Counted from the first letter of the stretch, positions 37,041 to 46,836 are shown. The stretch is 48,783 bases of DNA from CAVQRC01 sp963715045 (GCA_963715045.1 CAVQRC010000022.1:1-48783), one strand, 5' to 3'. Program-made: numbers and translations. Notes: generated by a model from the letters alone, not told the origin.

Positions 37041-37838
37041 TCAGGAAGGTGGTCCGGGCAGTCGTCCGACGTGGACAGACATGTGGAGCAATTCGACGGG
37101 GTCGCCGAACTGGGTGTAGATGGCGACGTCCGTGGCGTCTCGGCCGTAGGCAATTGCCACGCGACCCCCGCGCAGATCGTATTGCGTCGGATCGAACGTG
37201 TACCATCGGCCGCCCACATAGGCCTCGAACCAGGCGTGCAGGTCCATCGGCTGCAGCGCTTCGAGGTATCCGACCACCATCCTGGCGGGAATGGACAGTG
37301 CTCGGCAAAGCGCGATGCCCAGATGCGCCATGTCTCGACAGACCGCCTCCGACCGCTCGTTCACTTCCGCTGCGCTGATGATCTGCTGGCCCGCCCCGGG
37401 CACATACTGCACCGTCTCCCGGATGTAATTGACGATTGCCGTGCATTGGTTGTAGCCCGCTGCCCAGCCCGCGGCGATCGACGAAGCCACCTCCGAGAAA
37501 CGATCCGATTCGCAGTACCGACTCGGGAGCAGGAAGGGCAGCGTTTCAACAGGCAACTGATGCACTTCGACAAACGGTGCCCCGGACGCCGCATCGGCAA
37601 AGTCGGCGGCCTCGATGTCGGCCGACGTCCTGATCGAAAACGGTCCCGGCGGCGCAACCAGCCGCTGGCACAGATTCCCAAACCCATCGGTGAACTCATA
37701 CACCGGCACGCTGGGTGAGAGGACGTACTGTTCTCGGGCGACCCATTGCTGCCCTCCGCTGCGAGGCCGCAACATCAGCAGAAACGGAGTCGCTACCGAA
37801 GCGTTGAATTCCAGACTGCAAGAGCACTGCAACCACAT
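37041..37838 (-). CDS. transglutaminase-like cysteine protease family protein
   Basis: 265 residues, no signal peptide. The N-terminal beta domain (S-L-E-F-N-A-S-V-A-T-P-F-L-L-M-L) and the core match bacterial transglutaminase-like proteins. The catalytic triad positions are Cys in S-E-A-V-C-R-D-M-A-H-L, His in M-D-L-H-A-W-F-E-A-Y-V and Asp in W-Y-T-F-D-P-T. Full length with no frameshift. Many such proteins sit beside alpha-E/circularly permuted ATP-grasp genes in peptide-modifying loci, but no such partner is here, so the substrate is unknown. The following gap to 37987 (about 150 bp) shows nothing recognisable. Confidence 0.85.
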   Translation of the reverse strand: MWLQCSCSLEFNASVATPFLLMLRPRSGGQQWVAREQYVLSPSVPVYEFTDGFGNLCQRLVAPPGPFSIRTSADIEAADFADAASGAPFVEVHQLPVETLPFLLPSRYCESDRFSEVASSIAAGWAAGYNQCTAIVNYIRETVQYVPGAGQQIISAAEVNERSEAVCRDMAHLGIALCRALSIPARMVVGYLEALQPMDLHAWFEAYVGGRWYTFDPTQYDLRGGRVAIAYGRDATDVAIYTQFGDPVELLHMSVHVGRLPGPPS

Positions 37839-37986
37839 CGCAAGCTTTCATGAGAATTCTTGGAAGAATCAGGGCGGATCAACGATTGTAATGAACCATC
37901 GCCCGTTGCTACCCGGCACCCGACGCGTTTCGGTCGCCCGGTTCGCTGCCTCGTTCGAACGCGAATCCGCGCGTCTCGCTCAGCTG

Positions 37987-38706
37987 TCACTCACGGTCGT
38001 CGTCATCGTCAGAGTCATCGTCATGGCCCTCACCACGCTCGTCGCCGTCTTCGTCCTCGTGTTGATGTTCGTACCTTTCGCGTAACTCAGCAACGAATTC
38101 TTCGAGTTCTTCCATGCGGCGTTCAACGTGCCGCTCGATCGCCTCAATCACACGTCTGAATTCATGGGAATGCTCTTCAACCTGCCGCTCCGAGTTACGG
38201 ACGTGGTGTTCCACGGCCTGTTCGATTTCCCGGAAACGGAGTTCAACTTCGCGGCGCATGAATTCCACATCGCGGCGTGTATCTTCGACTGCCCGCTGCA
38301 CTTCTTCCGAATCTCGGACGCGCCGCTCGACGTCTTCAATCGCTTCGCTCAGTCGGCCGACCACCCGCCGCACGTCTTCGCCCATTCCTTGCCCGCGATC
38401 AGGACTTTCGCGATTCATCTCGCGGCGACCTTCCTGCGCACGTTCCTGCATGCGGTCACGGACATGCTCGCCGATCAACTCGGCCAGGTCATGCATCTCT
38501 GCAGCATGCAGATGTTCGATGGCCTGCCGCACATGCTGCATCCGAGAGTGATGCCAGCGATCTTGCTCACTGCCGTCACGCCTCACATCGTGATTTGCTT
38601 CGGCTCGATACTGTTGGGCGTGCAGGTTGCTTACGAATGGCAACCCGCCGCCGGCGACAAGCAATAGAGGGCCGAAGCAGAAAATGGGTCGAAAGTAGCC
38701 AGGCAT
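37987..38706 (-). CDS. membrane-anchored or secreted coiled-coil protein, charged
   Basis: About 239 residues. ATG 38706 (MPGYFRPIF) is chosen because AGGAGG stands seven bases upstream; an in-frame ATG at 38751 lacks one. A hydrophobic segment (IFCFGPLLLVAGGGLPFV) near the N-terminus is a signal peptide or anchor. The rest is an uninterrupted heptad-like helix rich in Glu and Arg (V-R-R-V-V-G-R-L-S-E-A-I-E-D-V and similar), ending in an acidic tail of Asp and Glu. No family recognised. It may be structural or a spacer in the envelope. Confidence 0.65.
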   Translation of the reverse strand: MPGYFRPIFCFGPLLLVAGGGLPFVSNLHAQQYRAEANHDVRRDGSEQDRWHHSRMQHVRQAIEHLHAAEMHDLAELIGEHVRDRMQERAQEGRREMNRESPDRGQGMGEDVRRVVGRLSEAIEDVERRVRDSEEVQRAVEDTRRDVEFMRREVELRFREIEQAVEHHVRNSERQVEEHSHEFRRVIEAIERHVERRMEELEEFVAELRERYEHQHEDEDGDERGEGHDDDSDDDDDRE

Positions 38707-38757
38707 CCAAGGCCTCCTGATTCGTCTTCGAGTTCGTAAAAATTTACCCACACACCT

Positions 38758-39284
38758 TTAGCTCGTCGCCAGAACGATCAGCCCTACCAGGACGACGAGC
38801 AACACGACCCACGTCGCCAGGGCCACACGGGTCGCTCTCCTTGCCCGCTCAACTTCCCACCATGAGAGCGGCCGGACACCTTGCACGACGAATGTCACCA
38901 CGCCGGCAAGATTCACACAGATGACGTTCGTGGCAACCAGTAGCAGAGCCCCGCCGGCTGCCGCGAATTCTCCCGACGCGGCCAGCAATCCAAACACCAC
39001 GAACGGCGGGAGCAGTGCCACGGCCACCATCACCCCGATCGCCGCGGCAAAGTGGCTTCAACCGGCAATAACAACAGCCGAAAACCGTCGACCGTCGAGA
39101 AGCGTTCCTGCAGGTCATCGAGCATGCATTCGGTCTGAGCGGCCTTAACCAGCAGGCACACCAGCATCCTCTCTTCGCTCAATGAATCATCCCACCGATC
39201 GAGGACCGCCGAGGTGTCCATCAGTTCCGTGAGAGCTGCGGCACAATCGTTTGGCAACACCGCCTGGATCAGACGTAATGACAT
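38758..39284 (-). pseudogene. DUF389 (TIGR00341-like) membrane protein gene with internal deletion
   Basis: The first 80 residues (39284-39030) match the cytoplasmic N-domain of the family: M-S-L-R-L-I-Q-A-V-L-P, L-S-E-E-R-M-L-V and L-L-L-L-P-V-E-A-T-L-P. The last 95 residues (up to 38758) match its C-terminal membrane part: A-A-I-G-V-M-V-A-V-A-L-L-P-P-F, N-V-I-C-V-N-L-A-G-V-V-T-F and W-W-E-V-E-R-A-R-R-A. The roughly 200-residue middle, with most membrane helices, is missing, and the two parts are also out of frame, joined near 39040. This is a deletion in the genome or a collapse in assembly. Not functional as written. Confidence 0.7.
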
Positions 39285-39608
39285 GCAGGCGACTCAGTAG
39301 ACCGCATCAGCGAGTTGGAGCAAAGTGGTGATTTCGACAGATTCAGCCGCGATGCAACGGTTGAGTTCTACAGCCGCTACTTCGATCTGCACGCGATCGC
39401 GGCCCCGCATCCAGCCCGGCCGCCGTCAACTTGCAGCCCGCGAAACCAGCGTGACGCTCTGACCGGACATCTTGAAATCATGATCAAGGTTGACCCTTGC
39501 CGACCACTGTCAGCAACTGTCGATCGAGCGCGCGGCCCTACCAACGGCCAGTGGAGCTTCGTCGTCTGACCTGCAAGTCGCCGCCGCTTTCGCGATCGTC
39601 TAAAACAG

Positions 39609-39682
<74 letters not shown>

Positions 39683-39859
39683 GTGTTGGGTTTGCCTGCC
39701 TCTTCCCTACTCGCCGCCAATCATGCCGTTGGCCGGCGTGTCAGGAGGTAAAGCGGGCCCCGATTCTACTGCAAAACCGCGCCAGCCGAATCCCACGTCC
39801 TGGCTGTGGTGCCAATTCGTCGAACCAGCTGGAAAATCTCCCCGGCGGCGCGGACGTCC

Positions 39860-40753
39860 TCACGCAGGGATCTTGAGCACCTGACCCACTCGAATCAAAT
39901 CCGGATTGCGGACGGTGGCCTTGTTGAGCTTGTGAATTTCAGACCACTTCCTGATGTCGCCCAGGTAGATCCCCGCGAGCTTGGAAAGCGTATCGCCGGC
40001 CTTGACCGTGTACTCGATAAAGCCCGCCGCCGGCCGCCAGGCGATGCGTTCGTTCAAGACGGCCGTCATCTCGAACTCCTGGGCCAGGCCCTGCCGGTGA
40101 AATCGAGCCATGAACTCGTCGGTCACCGTCAGCCGACCGCCGTTCACCTGGTCCAGCGAATCAATGGCGTCCTTGGCCAGCTGCGGTAACTGCCCGTAGC
40201 CGGGGATGGGAATCTGCACCTTCTTGCCGCCATCCCAGTTGTAGCGATCGACGAAGTGATACTCGTAGTTCATCGAGAAGCTGGGCTTGCCGCCGGTGAC
40301 CTTGATTTCGGCAATGCCCTTGCCCCAGGTCGAGTAACTACCGACCGCAAAGAACCAGTTCCGGCTGAGCCCCTGCGTGATGTAGTGATTCAAAGAGCCG
40401 GACGAAGACGTGAAGTAGTGTCTTCCCGGTGGGAGTGTTTCGATAAAGCTCTTGGCCGCGGCCACCTGAATATCATGCGTCTGCTTGGCGATCGAGACCT
40501 CCCGGATCATGCCGGCGAAATCGATCGTGTAGGGACTGCCCGTATTGCCGAAGAAGTGGGCCAGATGCTTGACGGCATCGTCTCCGCCAAATTGCGTGGC
40601 CAGGCCGCTCACGGCCTGGGTCGTCAGCACTTCCTTCAGGGCGATCATCCCCCACTCCTGCGGCTGACTACCCCAGGCTCCAGCGCCCGGATCACGCGTG
40701 AGCACGGGTGGATTTGTTCCAAGCTTATAAACGGACGGCTTGATGGGCGGCAT
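39860..40753 (-). CDS. LysM-domain protein with unknown N-terminal domain
   Basis: 297 residues, no signal peptide visible. ATG 40753 has GAGAGG upstream. The last 55 residues form a LysM domain: Y-T-V-K-A-G-D-T-L-S-K-L-A-G-I-Y-L-G-D, E-I-H-K-L-N and I-R-V-G-Q-V-L-K-I-P. The N-terminal 230 residues, rich in aromatic residues (N-W-F-F-A-V-G-S-Y-S-T-W-G-K-G, S-F-S-M-N-Y-E-Y-H-F-V-D-R-Y-N-W-D-G-G-K-K), look like a compact globular domain I cannot name. LysM could anchor it to peptidoglycan, or it could be a contractile-system or baseplate-type LysM protein; no such neighbours exist here. Confidence 0.7.
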   Translation of the reverse strand: MPPIKPSVYKLGTNPPVLTRDPGAGAWGSQPQEWGMIALKEVLTTQAVSGLATQFGGDDAVKHLAHFFGNTGSPYTIDFAGMIREVSIAKQTHDIQVAAAKSFIETLPPGRHYFTSSSGSLNHYITQGLSRNWFFAVGSYSTWGKGIAEIKVTGGKPSFSMNYEYHFVDRYNWDGGKKVQIPIPGYGQLPQLAKDAIDSLDQVNGGRLTVTDEFMARFHRQGLAQEFEMTAVLNERIAWRPAAGFIEYTVKAGDTLSKLAGIYLGDIRKWSEIHKLNKATVRNPDLIRVGQVLKIPA

Positions 40754-40946
40754 GGCAACCTCTCGGTATGCGACAAGGAATTCGACGTGGAGGCCGCAAT
40801 CGCTGAATCTCCTGAAGCCGTTTCAACCCACTGCGAATGACGACCGCAACTACTGACGCTTTGGCGTATTCTAGCGAATTGTTAGAAGTTCGCGTGTTCC
40901 AGCACCTGCGGGCCCGCAGGAATCGACCTGCGAGCGATTGAAGTTA

Positions 40947-41003
40947 AGAGCCGATCCGAAATCAGCTCCAGCCACCAGATGTCGGCGACTCGTGTCGCAC
41001 GCA
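40947..41003. repeat. dispersed inverted-repeat element, copy C (first half only)
   Basis: AGAGCCGATCCGAAATCAGC, then CTCCAGCCACCAGA, aligns with the start of copy B at 19641; the closing GTTTTGGGACAGG is missing. It lies in the 300-bp gap (40754-41052) between the LysM gene and the next small gene; nothing else is seen there. Confidence 0.5.
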
Positions 41004-41052
41004 AGCAATGACTTGCTTCGCTTGCGCATCCAACCGCGGACTCGAGAATAGT

Positions 41053-41280
41053 TCAGGGATTCTCGACGCCGCCGCCTAACTCGGGCGGCCAGGGATCGCA
41101 ATCGTCAGGGGTGTCGTAGTGCTTCTGAATCCAGGCGAGCTCCTTTTCTCGCTCAGCGCGAGGGAGCCGAGCCCAGGTAGCCTTCTCGGCACCGAAGTGC
41201 CGCTCGAGAAACTCGTAATACTCATCAGAGAACAACGGATCATCTGCACTCCGACCCGCCGGCATTTCATGAGCAGTCAT
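41053..41280 (-). CDS. small hypothetical protein (75 aa)
   Basis: A 75-residue, aromatic and charged protein (S-D-E-Y-Y-E-F-L-E-R-H-F-G-A-E-K-A-T-W) without signal or membrane segment. It overlaps the stop of the upstream small gene by ATGA (41277-41280), which supports it as a real, translationally coupled gene. No family recognised. The size and pairing resemble small two-gene units such as toxin-antitoxin pairs, but no motif backs this. Confidence 0.5.
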   Translation of the reverse strand: MTAHEMPAGRSADDPLFSDEYYEFLERHFGAEKATWARLPRAEREKELAWIQKHYDTPDDCDPWPPELGGGVENP

Positions 41281-41570
41281 GGCAGGAGAACCTCCAATGG
41301 TGGAACCACAAGGTCGAGTTCCTCGTCGCTGGCCGCGAAGATTTCAGCAGCCTCGGCACGTGCAACTTTCAGCGCCGCCATCCGGGCCGTCTCGTCCAGC
41401 GGCGCACTCGGAAGGCCGTACTCCAACGCGGCACGATGCAGCCTCACTTTACCTGGTTGATTCCCGTGTTCGCCGAGCTTGCTGACGCGACCGGCCGCGA
41501 ACACGTCAGATTGACCTCGCGGCACCGGCGGCGGCTGACTGCGCGCCGCCACGAAGAAGATTCTATCCAC
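41277..41570 (-). CDS. small hypothetical protein (97 aa)
   Basis: 97 residues. The C-terminal half is an acidic amphipathic helix (E-T-A-R-M-A-A-L-K-V-A-R-A-E-A-A-E-I-F-A-A) followed by a hydrophobic end (L-D-L-V-V-P-P-L-E-V-L-L-P). The N-terminal 40 residues have little character and may start later or in another frame. It precedes and overlaps the 75-residue gene by ATGA. No family recognised. Confidence 0.45.
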   Translation of the reverse strand: MDRIFFVAARSQPPPVPRGQSDVFAAGRVSKLGEHGNQPGKVRLHRAALEYGLPSAPLDETARMAALKVARAEAAEIFAASDEELDLVVPPLEVLLP

Positions 41571-41733
41571 CGCAGAGCAACAGGAGAAACAGAGATTCGG
41601 TGAACGTGATCAACAGCGCGTGTGCCCGGAACGAAAAATGCGTTGCTCGACAGGTTGGATAACATCACACTGAGGGCCAGGACTGAGCCGAGCCGAGGCT
41701 CTTACGCGTCGATTCCTCAGGGCGAGGTGACAG

Positions 41734-43675
41734 ATGTCAGCCAAATTCCAGCGTAGCCTGTGGTTGCCCGCGTTCGTCGCGTTGGCGCTGATGACCTCAA
41801 CTGGCAACGTAATCCCGGCTGCCGAGCCGATCCCACTGCGAGCTGGACCGCTGACAATGCTATTCGACGCGGACAATGCGTTTTTGAGATACGTAAACGC
41901 TGGGCCGTACGAAGTTCTGCGGGGCATCAACGCGCCGATTCGCGATCAATTCTGGGGGACCGTGCGGCCCCAGGTCACCAACCTCCAACTCAATGATCAG
42001 GGCGATCACTTCACGCTGAGTTTCGACGCGACGTGCCGAGAACGAGACATCGACTTTCGCTGGCATGGGACGCTTACCGGCAGCCGCGATGGAAAGGTCG
42101 TGTTCACTTTCGATGGAGTGGCCGAGTCTTCCTTCATGCGGAATCGAATTGGATTCTGCGTGCTTCACGGCCCGTCCGCGGCTGGCAGACCCTGGGTCAT
42201 CACGGATGTCGCCGGACGCGAATCGGAAGGACACTTCCCGGAACTGATTTCGCCTCACCAGCCGGCCAAGGAAATCGCGGCAATTGCTCATGAACTCGCC
42301 CCGGGCGTCTGGGCACACGTCGAGTTCGCCGGCGAAGTATTCGAGATGGAAGACCAGCGCAACTGGACCGACGCTTCGTTCAAGACGTATTGCATCCCGC
42401 TGGAGCGGCCGTACCCGGTCGCGGTCGAGCAGGGGACACGAATCTCGCAGAAGATTGCGATTCGGGTCGAGGGGGAAATCCCGAGCCAGCCAGAACCACA
42501 CGCCGTGATACTCACCCTCGGGAAGCAGCAGACCCCGCTGCCGCGGCTCGGGCTGCAGGTATCCACCGAGACCGACGAGCTCACCCAAGGACAGATCGAA
42601 CGGCTCAAGGCACTTGGCCCTGGATCATCTCCGTGTCGATCTGCATCTCGCGGACGCGTCCCTGGCGGCGAAGCTGGGAAGGGCTGCCCGGCAAGCGAAG
42701 GCGGTTGGTGTACCGCTGCATGTTGCCGTTCATCTGGGAGAGCAACCCGAGGCCGGATTGCGAGCCCTGGCCGATCTGCTCCGGAAAACTCAAGCAGACA
42801 TTGCAGCGATCTTCATCGCAGACGTCGATGCGGAGCAGTTTGCACTGGCGTACCAGATCCTGCAGCCGGCTGCGGCGAAAGCACAGTTCGGCTTCGCGAA
42901 GGACACCAACTTTGTCGAGCTGAACCGCGATCGTCCCACCGACGAGACCATCGCCTTGGTGTCGTACGCGATCAATCCGCAGATTCATGCATTTGACAAC
43001 GCTTCGATCGTCGAGACACTTCCGATCCAGGGCGACACGGTTCGCACCGCGCGGCAGTTTATCGGCGATCGGCGACTGGCGATCGGACCCATCACGCTGC
43101 GGCCACGGCAGGTCAGCCAGGAGCCGCTGCCAGGCCAGCTTCCGTCTGACGTCGACGCCCGCCAGGTGAGTCGCTTCGCGGCGGCCTGGACACTCGGCAG
43201 CATCAATTATCTGGCCGCCGAGGGTGTTTCCAGCGCAACCTACTACGAGACGGTCGGGTGGAAAGGGGTCATGGATCTGGACGACTCCGTTTCGCGGCCG
43301 GATAAGTTTCCGTCGACACCCGGTAAGGTCTTTCCTGTGTATGAGGTCTTTCGTGAGGTGGCCGACTTCGCCGGCGGCACGGCACAGCAACTCGACGACG
43401 GCGCGATCCGCTGGCGGTCGTGGGACTCGCGTTGCGAAAACCCGGGCAGATGCGGGTGCTGATCGCAAACCTGACGGATCGCGAGCAAGCAGTGGCCCTC
43501 CGCGGATTCGGCCAGCCAGTCGCGTTCGAAGTGGCTCGACACGGAATCCTCAGCAACCGGGGGCAACGGTGCTTCGAACGCGACCGCAGGGCAGGGGGGA
43601 CTTCGCGCGATTCCAGAGTTGCCGCTGGTCCTGCCCCCTCACGCGATCGCCAGGATCGATCGGGTGGTCGACTGA
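41734..43675 (+). CDS. D-apionate lactonase-like protein, several frameshifts
   Basis: A signal peptide (SLWLPAFVALALMTSTGNVIPAA) is followed by the N-domain of the apionate lactonase family: F-L-R-Y-V-N-A-G-P-Y-E-V-L-R-G-I, F-M-R-N-R-I-G-F-C-V-L-H-G and D-Q-R-N-W-T-D-A-S-F-K-T-Y-C. A TIM-barrel-like middle part runs in the frame from about 42614 (A-L-D-H-L-R-V-D-L-H-L-A-D), and the C-terminal beta part (M-R-V-L-I-A-N-L-T) ends L-P-P-H-A-I-A-R-I-D-R-V-V-D in a third frame with a stop at 43673. Indels therefore lie near 42616, near 43440 and between about 43560 and 43620. Characterised members hydrolyse D-apionolactone; a secreted form suggests another sugar lactone is possible. A transporter, aldolase and dehydrogenase follow on the same strand. 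Confidence 0.72.
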
Positions 43676-43745
43676 CGAACGCCTGTGCGGTTCAGCGTGC
43701 ACTTTGGAGTGACTCGAAGCCGTTGCAAAACGTTGTTATTACTAC

Positions 43746-43779
43746 CCCGTTTCTCGGCCGTGGGAGGCCTGAAACCGGG
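43746..43779. repeat. composite hairpin between the lactonase and transporter genes
   Basis: CCCGTTTC and GAAACCGGG enclose GGCC-GTGGGA-GGCC, giving a two-part stem with one unpaired base. It lies 70 bp after the lactonase stop. GTTTC follows, but no long T-run, so a terminator is only possible. Confidence 0.35.
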
Positions 43780-43843
43780 TTTCGAAACGCGCTCGGGTGA
43801 AGAGACAGCAACTCGTGGTAGACGCAGTTCGGATGAAGAGTTC

Positions 43844-44954
43844 ATGACACCGACAACGAGGTGGCTCTGCTCGCTGTTGCTGATTCTCTTCGGGGGGCTG
43901 CCTGGCGGTTGTCTTACGAGCGTGGTCGACCGGTAGCTACGGCTGGATTCCACCGGCCCTCTGTGGCGGTTTCCTCTGCCTGCTGCTGGCCGCCAGGGGT
44001 TCGCCCGCGTTGCGGAAGTGGTCGTTTACGATCTGGATCGCGACCGCGGTCGCCGTCGGCATGGCCTATCCGACGTATTTCATCGGCATCGGCGAGTTCA
44101 AGTTCACCCGCCTGTTCGTTCCCATTCTGCAGGTGATCATGTTCTGCATGGGGACCACGCTGAGCCTCGGCGATTTCGCTCGCGTGTTCCGGATGCCGAT
44201 GGGAGTCGTGGTGGGCCTGGTCTGCCAGTTCTCGATCATGCCGCTGGTCGGCTGGGGGCTCGCCACCGCTTTCCGGTTTCCTCCCGAGATCGCTGCGGGC
44301 GTCGTCCTGGTCGGCTCGTCACCGAGCGGACTGGCTTCCAACGTGATGGCCTTCATCGCCAAAGCCAACGTTGCCATGTCAGTGACCATGACCGCGATCG
44401 CCACCCTCCTCGCGCCGCTGATGACACCATTTCTCATGAAGACGCTCGCCGGCCAGATGATCGAAGTCGATGCCGTGGCGATGATGTGGAGCATTACCAA
44501 GATGGTCATCATCCCGATCCTGGGCGGACTGGTGTTTCATCATGCGTTGTACCATCGTGCCGCGTGGCTTGATCGCGTGATGCCTGTCATCTCGATGGTC
44601 GGAATCATTCTCATGACGGTCCTGACGGTGGCGATCGGCCGGGACAACCTCCTGGAACTGGGAGTGATTCTGATCCTGGTCTGTTTCCTGCACAGCACGG
44701 CAGGGTACATTCTGGGCTATCTTGCGTGTCGGGCGATGCGACTGGAAGAACGGAATTGCCGCACAATCGCCTTGGAAGTTGGCATGCAGAATTCGGGGAT
44801 GGCGTCGGGAATCGCGGCGGCGCTGGGGAGAGTCGCGACGCTGGGTCTCGCGCCGATCGTCTTTGGTCCGATCATGAACACGACCGCATCCATTCTGGCC
44901 AATTGGTGGCGGACTCATCCGGTGCCAGCCAGCTCAGGGAGTCTCGAACCTTGA
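43844..44954 (+). CDS. bile acid:sodium symporter family (BASS) transporter, frameshifted near the N-terminus
   Basis: A ten-helix sodium-coupled organic anion carrier. ATG 43844 (MTPTTRWLCSLLLILFGG) has GAAGAG upstream; an indel near 43905 in a G/C run joins it to the frame L-A-V-V-L-R-A-W-S-T-G-S-Y-G-W-I-P-P-A-L. Family landmarks: F-C-M-G-T-T-L-S, V-G-S-S-P-S-G-L-A-S-N-V-M-A, and the last crossover region E-V-G-M-Q-N-S-G-M-A-S-G-I-A. The S-P-S-G-L-A-S-N segment corresponds to the sodium-binding crossover. Its stop TGA overlaps the TTG start of the aldolase gene (TTGA). Substrates in this family range from bile acids to keto acids; here a sugar-acid or keto-acid is likely from context. Confidence 0.82.
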
Positions 44955-45715
44955 AGACCGCAGCTCTCCAGCGATTTCGTGCTCGACTCGCAGCCGATGC
45001 GGCGAGCTGCGGCCTGTGGGTGACCCTGGAATCGGCAACCGTGACGGAACTGGCTGTCGCCGCGGGGCTCGACTGGGTGGTGATTGATGCCGAGCACGGC
45101 CATCTCGACTGGAAAGAAATCAACGAACACGTGCGGGCCGCGCTGCGGAGCGAAACGGTGGTGCTGGTCCGTCTCGCCGAGCGAAATACGTCGCTGGCGA
45201 AAAGGGCGCTCGACATCGGGGCCGATGGCATCGTGATCCCCTGGGTGGAATCGGCGGAGCAGGTCGAGGCCGCCGTGATGGACTGCCGTTATCCGCCCGA
45301 GGGCCGCCGCGGGATCGGTGGCGAACGAGCGACGGCCTGGGGGCAACGCCTGGCAGAACACGCGGGCGAGGCGAATGAGCATGTACTGGTCGTGCCGATG
45401 ATCGAGAGTGTGGGAGCGATCCGACACGTCGAGCAAATGGTTGCCGTTGACGGTGCCGAAGTCTTCTTTTTCGGGCCGGCCGATTTCTCGGCAACGGCGG
45501 GTCACCGCGGCCAATGGGAAGGTCCTGGCGTGGCCGCACAGATCCTGGAACTGAAAGATACGATTCGGGCCGCGGGCAAACACTGCGGGGTGATGACGAC
45601 GAGCCTGAAAGACCTGGCGGCACGGCGGGATCAGGGGTTCCGCATGATCGGGCTGGGTGCCGACACGGGACTGCTGCTGCGTTCGATACGGGATGCGTTG
45701 GAAGTGGTCAGCTAG
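44951..45715 (+). CDS. HpcH/HpaI family aldolase
   Basis: 254 residues, a class II metal-dependent aldolase that splits 2-keto-3-deoxy or 4-hydroxy-2-oxo acids to pyruvate-type products and an aldehyde. Motifs: V-V-I-D-A-E-H-G-H-L-D, G-A-D-G-I-V-I-P-W-V, C-R-Y-P-P-E-G-R-R-G-I-G, M-I-E-S-V-G-A-I and F-F-G-P-A-D-F-S-A, covering the metal ligands (Glu and Asp) and the catalytic Arg/His region. TTG at 44951 is chosen because it overlaps the transporter stop; the longer frame from 44726 is an extension into the transporter gene. The dehydrogenase gene follows after 12 bp. Confidence 0.87.
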   Translation: MKTAALQRFRARLAADAASCGLWVTLESATVTELAVAAGLDWVVIDAEHGHLDWKEINEHVRAALRSETVVLVRLAERNTSLAKRALDIGADGIVIPWVESAEQVEAAVMDCRYPPEGRRGIGGERATAWGQRLAEHAGEANEHVLVVPMIESVGAIRHVEQMVAVDGAEVFFFGPADFSATAGHRGQWEGPGVAAQILELKDTIRAAGKHCGVMTTSLKDLAARRDQGFRMIGLGADTGLLLRSIRDALEVVS

Positions 45716-45727
45716 CGGGAGAGACGC

Positions 45728-46764
45728 ATGTTTCGAGTTGCCTTGACGGCCGACTTCTACGATGCGAACGGTCAGCCGAAGTTTCGTGACCTGGGGCTGA
45801 GCGTGTTCGATGAGTTGCCGGCAATCGATATCACCCGCTTCGATACGCATCGTGAGGAAATCACCGCCGACCAGATCGCTGCCGCACAAGCGGTCCTGGT
45901 CCTCACCCCCCGGGTCTCGGCGGATACACTCTCGCACAGCGAGAATCTGCTCGTGGTCAGCCGCTTCGGCGTGGGATACGACAGTGTGGACGTCACCGCC
46001 TGTACGCAGGCCGACGTGCTGCTGACCATCACGCGAGGGGCCGTCGATCGCTCCGTCGCCGAGGCCACCGTCGGCTGGATGATCGCGCTATCGCACCACG
46101 TGCTCGCCAAGGACCGGCTTGTTCGCGAAGGACGCTGGGACGAGCGGACCCGATACATGGGCGGCGAGCTGCGTGATCGCACCTTGGGGGTGATCGGATT
46201 CGGCGGTATCGGCAGAGAACTCGTCCGACTGCTTGCCGGATTCGGCATGAATACGCCGTTGATCTGTGACCCGCTGGTCGACGAACAGGATGCGGCGGCC
46301 GCTCGAGCGGAGAAAAGCCGATCTCGAGACACTTCTGGCCTCGGCCGACTTCGTCTCGCTGAACTGTCCACTCAACCGAGGAAACTCGGAATCTGATTTC
46401 TGCTCGCGAAATCAGACTCATGAAGCGATCGGCCTACCTGATTAACACGGCCCGGGGTGGCATTGTCGACGAGAACGCGTTGTACACCGCACTATCCGAG
46501 CGGCAGATTGCAGGAGCGGCCCTCGACTGCTTCGAGGGCGAGCCGATTGTCGCCCCGCATCGCTTCGGTTCGCTCGACAACGTGATCCTCGCACCCCACT
46601 CGATCGCCTGGACTCATGAAATGTTCCGCGACATCGGCCGGACTGCCTGCCAGGCAATCGCCGATGTCGCGTATGGCCGACGGCCCCACGGCGTCGTCAA
46701 TCCGGAAGTGCTGGAGCGATCCTCGTTCCAGCAGAAGTGGGAGCGACTCCGGCTCACGGCGTGA
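45728..46764 (+). CDS. D-2-hydroxyacid dehydrogenase, two frameshifts
   Basis: NAD-dependent dehydrogenase of the phosphoglycerate/glyoxylate reductase-like family. The first frame gives the N-terminal substrate domain, G-A-V-D-R-S-V-A-E-A-T and the dinucleotide motif G-V-I-G-F-G-G-I-G-R. The last frame, from 46420, gives the catalytic Arg in N-T-A-R-G-G-I-V-D, Glu in C-F-E-G-E-P and His in L-A-P-H-S-I-A-W. Between them A-D-L-E-T-L-L-A-S-A-D-F-V-S-L-N-C-P-L reads in a third frame, so indels lie near 46315 and 46375. It starts 12 bp after the aldolase gene. It probably reduces or oxidises the hydroxy or keto acid handled by the neighbouring aldolase. Confidence 0.82.
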
Positions 46765-46790
46765 CACGTCGCCGTCACGTTTTCTTCGCT

Positions 46791-46836
46791 TCGTCGTGCG
46801 GATCCATAGATGTTCCCCGGCGGATCCGCAGACGAC
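46791..46836. repeat. long hairpin after the dehydrogenase gene
   Basis: TGCGGATCC (46797-46805) and GGATCCGCA (46822-46830) form a perfect 9-bp stem that extends on both sides (TCGTCG against GACGAC) with one bulged base. It lies about 30 bp after the stop codon. No T-run follows. A transcript-end or mRNA-stability structure is plausible. Confidence 0.45.
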
